From: Angiostrongylus vasorum
Taxonomy: Eukaryota; Nematoda; Chromadorea; Rhabditida; Metastrongylidae
NCBI GenBank assembly: GCA_018806985.1
Contig: JADANN010000188.1
Coordinates: forward strand, 372,001-436,000
DNA length: 64,000 bases
Direction of reading: 5' to 3'
Of this stretch, positions 36,701 through 46,600 are shown piece by piece. The position numbers were made by a program, and so were the translations under genes. The notes under the pieces were generated by a model that ran no database searches, was not told the DNA's origin, and saw only the letters and a list, made by a program, of their open reading frames with translations. Within the stretch, counting starts at the first letter, position 1. Each line of letters starts with the position of its first letter.

Positions 36701-36900
36701 CGGTGTCGTAGACGATCTTCTTTTTCGGTGTCGTAGACGATGTTGTTTGGGCGGCATCTTCTCGTCTCAGCAAGTCCGATGACATTCCTACCTGCATCTG
36801 CGTCCTCTACAGATGCAAGTGAGTGGGCATTGTAGTTACAAATCCTCACCTTAGTCCTTCCAGATTTAGGCGGCCTAGAATTTCCCTGAGAATTTGTCAG
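33760..36900 (-). mobile_element. RTE-type LINE, nearly full length, degenerate
   Basis: From high to low coordinate the minus strand gives the endonuclease (MRICNYNAHSLAS, NVIGLAETRRCR, GVGGVGFLVG, DSFEQLTTRIGRIRLN, EVEAFYRDLEKFYSE, then ILNRRFCLTDVAVLPKF), the linker and reverse transcriptase (ESSKVIKRRLFPE, LTSELVKQCKWAIKDLK, ISTLARLFTCYL, SYVYLNREINMMNDFAPELR, RLRAHLFDSTIIPALTYASE) and the 3' end (TWDGHVMRLNDNRWTR, RWSELFMK). These are the ordered domains of a nematode RTE element: apurinic endonuclease, RT, then the C-terminal GRPPTRW region. Stops and frameshifts are frequent. The endonuclease is split from the linker by a SINE at 35788-36062. The 5' UTR may extend to about 37380. Confidence 0.88.
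35788..36062 (+). repeat. tRNA-derived SINE, copy 6 (full length, nested in LINE)
   Basis: Head GGGCGCGTGTGGCGCAGTTG (A box TGGCGCAGTTG), CATGGGACCAAAACATTCGC in place of the B box, body CCCTCCGGGGTCGGCAAATT and AACCAGACTTGTCTGGGAGG, block CGATGCTTAATGAAGTCGAA and tail TTTTATCCTTTTTT. It lies opposite in strand to the LINE it interrupts, so it inserted after that LINE. Confidence 0.9.
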
Positions 36901-36904
36901 TCTC

Positions 36905-38818
36905 TTCGTATTCGTCTCATTCTACACAACGGTGCCTTATCGGGTACTTCTGAATGGTCAGGAGAATAATGTCCACAAGTTTTACTGCCTTTAGCCTTTG
37001 ATACGCATGTAAAGTTTGCTGAGCACTGAACGTGGGAGTTGCGTGTACTCACGGCTAGCATGCCAGTCTCTCTCCGAGTAAATGGGGAGCTTATTTGTCG
37101 GAATCATCTTTTAATCGTCTCCCATATACTTTCCTACCATTTGCTTTCAGGCTTTTGGCCGAATTCACTCGTAGAATGCCATCCTCGTAAACTAGAAAAC
37201 AATCATGCACGCATGCGTGAACGCGTCCCTCACAGGATGTATGTGCTGAGTCGGCGCGGCAGAAACAGTGAGTCCATCTTTGGATCTACCTGTGTCTCAG
37301 AGGACCACGAGGTTACTGTTAGCAGGCTACTAAGCAATGTCCTATCCGCTACGTTGGGACGCGCCATGTTGCCTCGCGACTAATAGAGAGTGAATTCCTC
37401 TATGATGCAGATTCCTGAATAGGAATGATAGGTGAAATGCATTTAACTGGACTTTTTTGTTAGGGCTGTTGATTAGCACTATCTGTTTTCTGGTGTATAC
37501 TTGCTTGTTGAATACGAGATTCACTGACCTTTGGAATGAGTACCATCCAGTGGTGCGGAAGAAGTATTCATGAGTTGAGTACACCAGCTTGAAACAATTA
37601 GAGTGGTGCACGCGATCGGCAAGAGATGGCATGCATAATTGGTATTCGAGTAATGGCAAGTTGGCTATCGGTGCAATATCCTTCAAAATTGAGAGTTCAG
37701 ATAGATGTTATAGCTAGTAAGGCAGAAGCAGCAATCAACCTTGTGAGTCTTATAGAAGAATAGTGTGTGAGATGTGAGTTCTGTCCACAGTCTCTGCCAA
37801 CCATTCGAATTCCGTAATTTCCGCAGAAGATATCCAGATTGACAAACGGTGACAATCTAAAAATGAAGGTGTTCTAATATTGAACAGACTGAAGGATTTG
37901 AAACTATAGGCATAAATGACGTATGTGGTAAATTTGACGGGCATAGTAATTCTGCCTAAAAATGTTGTTTTGCTGTTTCTAATAAAGGTTTGAAAGTGTG
38001 AAAAACCTGCAGTCTTAGAACCACAAGTTTTCATTATTCTGAATTGACGAACATCATAAATCTGGTGAATACCAAGCGTTGTCTTGCGATGCCAACAGAC
38101 TTGCAGTGGACTTAATCTTCGACGCTCCTTCGCTTGCAACTCATCCACTGACCCCCTGAATGAACTACGCTATAACCAGAAACAGCTGAGTACCTTTAAA
38201 TTTCTGAGTCATTTCTTGAGAGTACCTTTAAAATCGCGTCCGAGCTCTGGAAATCGGTGATCGCTCTCAGTTATGATAGATGGAAGCTCAAAGCGATTTT
38301 TCACATGTTGCTTTACAGCAGAACTAATATCCTAAAATATTCCTTCATACAACGATCACAATTACTCCATAGCCTATCTTCTTCTAGTAACTAAATCAGT
38401 ATCAGATCTGAAAAAATGGACTGGCCTCTATCCAACGTTCTTTGGCAGGACTAGCTAGAACTATGGATTTCCTGCCAAAATGGAGAGTGAATGCATCGTT
38501 TCGTTTTCCAGTAACCTCGTATGTGTCACCGTCCTCCACCTAAAGGTTTGAAGAGTAAGGGAAAGGTAGTATGTCAATACGCACCGCTAAGCATTTGTCG
38601 AACCAGTAGTCCCTTTCAATTTCAATTCGACATTGATGGCGAATGGTGTCGCTTGAGAACGGTGAGCTAACAGCACTTCGTCGCTGAATAGAAGTAGCAT
38701 CCGTGGCGATAGACCGCGCTCTGACCATCTCTCGACCCAACCAAACCGCAATAGTCGCTGCAATCGCAGTTACTATTTCACGAACTGAGGATTTACTCTA
38801 CGAGAACAGTAAAACTGA
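36905..38818. other. No gene recognised
   Basis: The left part is probably 5' UTR of the RTE LINE on the minus strand. The rest is unassigned. The open frame 37039-37383 (+) is moderately long but has no recognisable domain. Confidence 0.45.
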
Positions 38819-38821
38819 AGC

Positions 38822-39100
38822 TGATGAAGCTCTCGGCGTTAATCAATCTCTGAGGGATGCGCCGTGCATTCGACTTCATTAAGTGTCGTTGGAGATGACT
38901 GAATGCATATTTGGCCTTTTACAATGACTCGCTGTGGCCTACCTATGTATCGAGTCAATGTGCTATCCTCCTGGACAAGCCTGGTACCAATTTGCCGACC
39001 CCGGAGGGATGGAAGGCTTGGTGAGCCATGGGCGCTGGGGTCGATTCCACGTGTGTGTCGCAGTGGCGGCTCCAACCACTGCGCCACACGCGCCCTTATC
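38822..39100 (-). repeat. tRNA-derived SINE, copy 7 (best head)
   Basis: On the minus strand from 39098: AAGGGCGCGTGTGGCGCAGT (A box TGGCGCAGTGG), 28 bases, GGAATCGACCCC (B box), then ACCAAGCCTTCCATCCCTCC, GGCAAATTGGTACCAGGC, the CATTGTAAAAGGCC block and the tail CGCCGAGAGCTTCATC. The A-to-B spacing is that of a tRNA, which makes this the clearest evidence for a tRNA origin. Confidence 0.92.
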
Positions 39101-39319
39101 AGTAAAACTAAGCCACAGAAATCAAAATTGCACGTATCGCATGTCCTTTGTCATTGTTCTTGCAAGACATTCAATGAATCAGTGCTTATGTTCTCTAAAA
39201 ACCGAATCTAAAAACTGTGTTTTCCAACTTCACCCATAGAGCGGATTAGAAAAACATGCATAAGTAGAGATATAGATATATTCTTTTTCCATTTTTATCT
39301 TATTTAATTTGATGCGTCT

Positions 39320-39675
39320 TCACGTCTACTGTGCGGATCGCAGCACTTCTCACATTCGATTCGTTTCCTCGCTATATATCGTCCACGAAGGTCTCCTTGT
39401 TTTTACGTGTGGCTTCGGGTTGCTGATTGAGGATTTTCATTTCATCTTGAATGTCGTAGAATGCTGGTCGAGTTGTTCTCCTGGAGTCCTGAGATAGCCG
39501 GGCTGGAGCGTTCCCAATTGGATTGCAGAGTGATTTTTTTCCCCAGACAAGTCCAGTACCAATTTCCCGACCTCGGAGGGATGAGAGGCTTGGGTGGCCC
39601 GAAGAGCAATCGAACTAGCACCATGCTCGTGATGTCGGGCATCACTGCCACTGTGCTATTCGCTCCTAATACATA
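39320..39675 (-). repeat. SINE subfamily B, copy 2
   Basis: Minus strand: GCGAATAGCACAGTGGCAGT (A box TAGCACAGTGG), then TAGTTCGATTGCTC (B box), the shared body CATCCCTCCGAGGTCGGGAA and GGTACTGGACTTGTCTGGGG, then a tail different from the main family but matching the copy at 8440-8770. Confidence 0.75.
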
Positions 39676-39795
39676 TAAGCATATATAAAACTTAGAATAA
39701 TGTCTTAAATCCCCATACGAGTGATCTTTTTTGTAGTCCTCTGTACTAAGAAATACTATCGGACTTGTGATTAAGAACTAATCATGATAGAATAA

Positions 39796-42498
39796 TCAAG
39801 AAAAGTATAACACTACTCTATTTGGTTGCGTTAGAAGTCCTTGTGTGGCAGTGTCAGCTTCTAATTGAAGAAGCGCGACGAATTCAATTATCGCCTCTCG
39901 TTGTTTTCTGGTGCTGTCGGCGAATCGAGAGATCTTCTCCAAAGCGACACGGATTGGACCAAAGTTAACGTCGTTCACACCTTCCGAGAGTTGCCATTCA
40001 ACCAGTCGCGTTAAAATCTGGAATTAACATGTGGGTGACGGAAATTTCGCTTGGTCACCACAAGAATGTACATTTGATTGACCACTATTTTAAAAGGCTA
40101 CCTCTTCAAACCCATATTTTTTCGAGGCAGACTTGGAGAAAAAGGAATTGCTACCGGATTTTTCGATTTCACATAATGCTCAGGTGATGTTTCAGTGGAT
40201 TAAAGAAAGAACAACTGAATGAAATAATCACTGACTGCGTATCGATTTTGTTCCTCCAGATTTTCATGTTTGTTGAAACACAAGCTTACATTTATTTATT
40301 TTTTTGTTCTGCATCAGTTCAAAGCGCAGACTTCACAATTTTAGCCAGTCTTAATCGTTTTTTATTTCATTGTTTATTATTGCTTTAGACTGAAAAGTTT
40401 GAAGGCAAGAAACTGGGGGAGGTGAAGGTAGGCGAATTAACACTTACGCGACGGCGTGACTTCTGTAGGAGTCATTTTTAGGGTGCACAGTGGACGGAAA
40501 GACCTCTATGGAGGTCAATTTGTTTTCGGTGGTTTATTTTGGCCCACAAAAGTGTTGTTCTACAGTTCTCGTAATCAATCGGGAACATGTTTAACGCAAA
40601 TGTTGTGGCACGCGTAAGCAGTAAAAGGCTTTATTTGACGGACCATAGCAACATATAGTAAATAGTAACTCGTATATGAACTATACGCATAGAGCGATAG
40701 AGCGAGGGCTTTTCTACAATATCGCGTGATCTCAACCAAATAAGTCTCCTGGTTGTCGAACTATTACCGTCTATTGCCGAAAACCAGTAGGTCCTTAATG
40801 AAACAAAAATTAGGCAACGTAGCGCAAGTGTTAGTTGGATGCAGAACAAGTTAATTTATAGACTATCAAAGCATTTGCTCAAGGAATTACAAACTACTAG
40901 TATACAACTACAACTAGTGAAAACCTGACAAAATGTTTGTACATGGGAAAATAGTGCTGAAAACGAACGGACAAATATTTGTTGTCAATGAAGTAACGTT
41001 TGTGTGCTCTACATTAAAAAACGTTATTGAAGGCTAATTTACACTGCTTTATGGCTGGCCGTTTAAATCATTGCATTTACAACAAAGTAATTGTAAGCAA
41101 GGTGGTGAAGGAAAACGCACCGGTCGCCATGCTAGGACACGATGAAGGGATTTTCAACAATATCCAGTTCAGAGGTATATAGCACTGGTTGGATGCTTCA
41201 AATTTCCTAAACAGAGAAGCAGATCGACAGCGTCATGGATTTATCTGGGGTTTCTACTGGCAAAAACGCCGGCCGCCATACCTCATCTGAGATCGAAATT
41301 CTGCGTTGCTTTTTGCCAGTTGATCAAGAGCAGCGATGTAGATAGGGTACTGCTCTAGTAAAGATGCATAGGCTGGAATGACGTTGTGAGTCGTGCACAG
41401 GACTCGTTGCAGCGAGTTGTGATATATTTCTACAAAAGAATGTTGTTAAACTCACAAAGACCATACAGCGATATTTAAAAAATCTTCATAAAATTAGATA
41501 GAAGTGCACGAGGAAAGTAACATGCACAAAAAATAAAAAAATTGACTAAAACATAAGGTATAAGAAATTACTCTGAACCACTGATTTCTTCCAGGAAACA
41601 AGTCTGCGCATCCTTCAGTTCTTTCAATTTCTTGGATAATTCCATTATTACTCCTGAACTGTCTAGAAACGGTTCTATCAAACGTGGAAGGTTCTAGAAG
41701 ACAAAAATTTTATCAATGGATAGGTTATTAAGATTATTGAGATTACAAATTACATATAAATATCTATATGTTGACCCAAAACAAATGAGACTTGCAGTGA
41801 CAAAGACCTTCTTTCCTATGACTTCTATAACCTTCGAATGTTTGAAAAGTAATGACAAATAGGTTGAATAGCAAACTATATTAAACAGCTACCTCTCACA
41901 AACCAATCGAAAGTCTCTGGACGCACATCGTTCGTGATCGAGGAGATCCTCCCTGATTTGATAGCACATGTCAGAGAGACCAACCTACGAGGAACTGTAT
42001 TGTATAAGAGAGGTCGTGTAAGACTACAAAGTACTAAGCAGCAAAATTTTGCCTCACTAGCCGTATATCAACACTGGAACACTTTGCAACAAATTACGAC
42101 TGTTCTATACTAAAATCAGTGTCAGTTGTATTTGCTTGCATTCTATACCATCAGCCAAAACTTCGAATGATACTAGGTTCTCTCTGAAGTCTTTAGTCTT
42201 TTAAATCGCTTCGGCATTTATCAAAGGGATGTTTACCGAAACCCTGCTGGAACTAACAGGCAAACAACGTGCGTTTATTTGAACGGCTTAACTGAAACAT
42301 TTTTTTCTCAAAAATCCATGTATTTGTAATGAAAATTTCAACTACCTCTTTGCTACCACTAGTCGCTTCTTCCATATCAGTGTAGATGACAGACAAGTCC
42401 GTCCACAACTCGTAGTCAAGTTTGTTATCATCAGTCTTTGCCAAACTGGTAATATCGGGAGAAGTCATTGAAGTGTCTAGAATCGTACTGGTTTTCAT
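39796..42498 (-). CDS. Unidentified mainly helical protein, multi-exon
   Basis: Supported minus-strand exons: 42498-42346 (ATG; MKTSTILDTSM... to ATSGSKE, 51 codons); 41984-41904 or -41893 (VGLSDMCYQIREDLLDHERC); about 41693-41572 (LIEPFLDSSGVMELSKKLKE); 41429-41282 (IYHNSLQRVLCTTHNVIPAY...YIAALDQLAKSNAEF); about 40010-39796 (ILTRLVEWQLSEGVNDVNFG...KQREAIIEFVALLQLE, stop). Flanking GT/AG sites are present. Phases join for some donor choices, but not between the last two exons, so an exon is missing there (1.2-kb gap) or a base is wrong. The product is hydrophilic, helical and without signal peptide or membrane segment. The layout faintly recalls the small dynactin subunit p24, but I cannot support that name. 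Confidence 0.6.
40625..40860 (+). repeat. Dispersed repeat R1, copy 2
   Basis: Matches 29440-29665 in motif order (GACGGACCATAGCAACA, CATAGAGCGATAGAGC, TTAGGCAACGT). It lies in the long gap between the last two recognised exons of the unidentified minus-strand gene. Confidence 0.55.
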
Positions 42499-42687
42499 TT
42501 ATACGTTACTCGCGATTTCTTAAATTTTTGCTCTAGAACTTGTTGTAATTAGTAGTGTTCCCAATACTTGGTGCTTAAGACTTACAACTTTTGATAGAAG
42601 AATGAGACCCTATGTACCTACATCATAAGAAATATAACAAATAATCAGCTACATAATGCTGAGGCATGTGCAAAACCCAGACTTCGG

Positions 42688-42765
42688 CCCAGGTTAGAAC
42701 ACGCGATCACCCTTTCCAGGGAGCTCATGTGTTACCCACTGCACAACTGAGGCACTCGATTTGCC
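42688..42765 (-). repeat. tRNA-like SINE head, third type
   Basis: Minus strand: CAGTTGTGCAGTGGGTAACA, then GGAAAGGGTGATCGCGTGTT, then CTAACCTGGG. It parallels 59515-59578 (GTGCAGTTGATAACACGTGG...GGGTGATCGTGGGTTCGAAG). A- and B-box-like motifs are spaced as in a tRNA. It is not a tRNA gene, because no cloverleaf closes. Confidence 0.45.
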
Positions 42766-42769
42766 TTTC

Positions 42770-45700
42770 TTTCAGACAAGCTGCAGTTCAAATAACAATG
42801 TCTTAAATTTTATTTACTGCCTGTTCTTTTTTTCATTCCTCATGTAAGCCGAATTCCAATGGCGAGCAAACGATAGGATTCCGGTTCAAGAGTCTTGACA
42901 AAGGCGAAGCGAGATCCAAAAAATGTTCTCGTACGTGGAAGTCCTGTCGGTTTGACCTAGACGCTCTAAGACAGACGCTATTGCTATACGAAGACTAATG
43001 CATAAGCGACACTTAGAAGGGACTAGCCTTCGTTTATACCGTTATCGACGGGCGTCTTAGTTCACAAAGGCCGCCGCAAAATGAAGATATATTGGATACC
43101 ACGCATTAAAACCGATCACGGGCGGTAGCTGCGAGGGCGGCTTCTTTTATTGGTTGCAAACAATAATGAATAAGGCAATACCATATTTCCCCTCATAGAC
43201 CATTACATATACTAAGCATTCCAAGAAAAAAATTCTGAAAAACTTTGCTGGAGGGGAAAAAATTGGAAAACCTTTAGAGTACAGTGTGCCTCCGAGCGAT
43301 TCACTTCCACTTTCACTAGATTCACATCTGTCACGATTTCGTTGCGACACACTTGAACACAGACTCGCGCTGGTTCCCGCTCTTAAATTTTTTTTGTACT
43401 TAAATAAGAAGCAAATGGTGAATTTTGTTAACCTTCCCCTTAAAAACTATTGTCAGTTAGAAGTGACATAGTTTCAACACAATTTCGAAACCACAGAATT
43501 AGCGTTTCAGACGCAGAGTTCAAGTGAGTAGGCTTATAAAATAGGATTTGTTACGTGGCTCTAACGGTCTGAATGATCTTTCTAAAAATGTGCTTCTAGT
43601 TCTAAGGTTGTCCAAGGCTAAGATTTAGAGGGAAATGGGAAACGAAATTTGCATTTTTCGAATTGTCGCCAATATAAGTTATACACTGGCGAAATCGTGA
43701 CTTTGGTCTACGAAACCCCTACTGTTCAATCGCCTCGGCTTTCGAAACGCGAGTCTCGAGAAGAAAAGCGAAAGCATGAGTTTCATGGGCTTCAAAAAAG
43801 CAGAATTTTATTGGTTTTAAAAAAGACATGTGTAATTTTTGGAAAAAAATCTGCAGATTCTAATGGTTTTTACGTGTTCACTAAAAGTTAGATATGTTTG
43901 TTTAACATGTTTACTCAATGCTCAAACGCACACTGTCTTGAAATCAATGCATGGAATTACGTTTTGATTTGTAGTAGGGTTCATATCACATAAACGACAG
44001 TAAATTAAATCCCACGAGAGAAAGAGAAGGCCTCGCAGTAAGATGGATTCAGAATCTCTCAAGATTATTCTTGTTAAATGGCACAAAAGCGAAACGAAGG
44101 ATGTCGCCTTGCAAATCGCATACGTTATGTTAGTTAATTACAATTGGACAAAGTCCTTATCGTTCTCGAACGACTGTTATTTAACATAAATCGTTTCTTA
44201 CTTTCTCGGCAACTGGTAGATATCAGATCTGATGGCAATATCGGACGAAAACGTAGAATTCACTCCATAGATGGCTGTACTTTTGTGGTGTGATCGACAC
44301 AGGTCTGCAAATGGCTTTCATTTCTCTCCTGAAAGTCACTATTAATCGACTAAAAATAAACAAATTATGTCAAAGTTGGTGGCATTAGCAGCTTTTCGGC
44401 TCTCGTAGAGAAAATAGCACATGCGGATCGACCACTACACAATCAGCAAGCCACAACCACCACGACAATTTTTGAGTTTTTCTACAGCGGATGCACGAAA
44501 ACAATAGAATGAAAGATGGAAGAATTCTGAGACTGGCCGTAAACCGAAAGTGTTCTAGAATTCTTAAGCAGATGGACTAATAGGTGAATAAACTGGCAAC
44601 AGACATATGTAGAAAAAAACCCACCGGGAAAATCACTGCTGTATTTTTCACGTGGAATTCATACAGGTTATTATAGAAGTCGGAGTTGAAAATCTCGCTC
44701 ACCACTCAGTTTGGTACTTAGGATCTAATATGCGCATTATATAACACATTTGCGGTTATATCAAGTCTACTGTTATGTTTCGTTTACTTTGTCTTCTCTA
44801 AAACCTTGACAATTGTGCAGTAATTCGATATAGCAGTACTTGATCATCTTTCTACCTTTTAGTGATTCTAAACTGAAGTTAGTAAAAAGCAGATAACTGA
44901 ATTATCCTTAATTGAAGTTATTCTTTAACCCTCCCAATTTTTTACGAAGTAAAAAGTGCTAGCCTTGATTACTCCCCTATTTATTTAGCCAGTACTAAGC
45001 TATTTTTTCCAATATTTTTTGCAGTTAAATGCTGAAACCTTCATGTTTTAATTTTCAGAACTGGAAAGAGCACGTATGGAGTGCCAATAGTATTTCTTAC
45101 GATGGAGGAGGGCTTAAGTAAAATGTTTAAATATGCGGATCTATTGTTTGAGATTTAAATCGCTCAACGGAAGCGATTCTTACCGATACCAGATGAGATG
45201 TACAGTTCTTTTTTGTGTATTGCGGTAAAGTATTGATCGTATAACTGGTACATTTCTCCAGCGGCTTCTGAGAGAACAAACTAGTTTCCGTGAAATTTTT
45301 CTGATACAAAGAAATAACGGGTGTACCCGTTGTACTATCTTACTAAGATGTGACATTGAGCTATCTTTATATAAGAATCATAGATCTGCGAGAACAGACA
45401 ACAGAATAAAATTTTTCACTTTAATTTCTAATCGAGGCACAGCTGACAAATGCTTATTGCACAATAACTGAAAGTGATGCGATGCACAATTGAACATTCA
45501 GAACTTATCAAACGTAACAATACCCAGACAGAAGATAAAATGGCTAATCTTGTACCTTCAACACGTACATAGCGAACGGAGATCTTCCAGGAAAAAACAT
45601 GATGTGGCCACGCAAACACGTGAAATGCAGTACAATTCAAATGAACAAGTAATCTATGCATACTTCATCTGTCTTCCCGTATGACACGGAACCCTAACGA

Positions 45701-46595
45701 ATCAACGAATGTGTCAAGTTGAAAAAAAGAGTTTTCGTTTCGCTGTCAAATGAAGCGGGAATAAATTCTGTGGCGAGTGCTTTAATGTGAATAACTGATT
45801 GTATCAATGTGATAGATACTGTGTCGCACTCTGTCTACGCTATAAAAAAGACACTGATTTCACTTCTGGAGTTCAGAAGTCGCTCAGAATAAACAGAAGA
45901 AAGTAATTATTAAAGAGCTGCTAACGTGGAAGAATGTAAATGCCACACTCTCATTATGTGTGGAAGGCACGAATATTCAAGAAGTGTCAAGGATTGAGGC
46001 ATTGTTGTTTACCTGATCGGAACATTGTGACATGTGGTAATGGACTGTTCAGAAAATCCGGTTCGTCACAGATTTTACCAAGGCGTTCGCCAATTTCTTT
46101 CTCATCGAAAGAATTCCCGTTAGTTGGCGTAATTCCGTACAAAGCCGGATTTTTTATGGTGAACGATTAGTTGGTACACCTACCAGAGTGAGCAGACGTT
46201 GTTATAGTCTACCGAGATTGGAAGAAATGCATATAAATCTATTGTAGTTTTATGCAGTACAAGATTAAGTCTAGAACTCCAAAGGATTTGCATTTGCTGT
46301 ATAAACGGTGCAGCGTGCAGAGAAAAGCACACATAGGTTTAAGAGATAAATTTTCTATCAGAATATATCGCTGCATGAACTTTCTTGGGGAACAAGAAGC
46401 AAAATGATACGACTTATCAAATTCCCATGAAAAAAGAGCATTGCACGTTGCTACGTTAGAGTACAACGCAGGTGTTGGCCTATTTCTTTCGAAAGCAAGC
46501 GAGTTTTAAAGTGCATGGAGAAATTTTACAAAACAAGCAAACATGGTGATGTTTTCCGTTGAATGGTCCATGTTACGAAATGAAAAATGAGATAA
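42770..46595. other. No convincing gene
   Basis: AT-rich sequence. A possible minus-strand exon at about 43375-43270 (SQRNRDRCESSESGSESLGG) and a possible plus-strand terminal exon after TTTTCAG at 45058 (ELERARMECQ, stop 45090) were seen, but neither joins to a recognisable gene. Confidence 0.4.
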
Positions 46596-46600
46596 ATACG

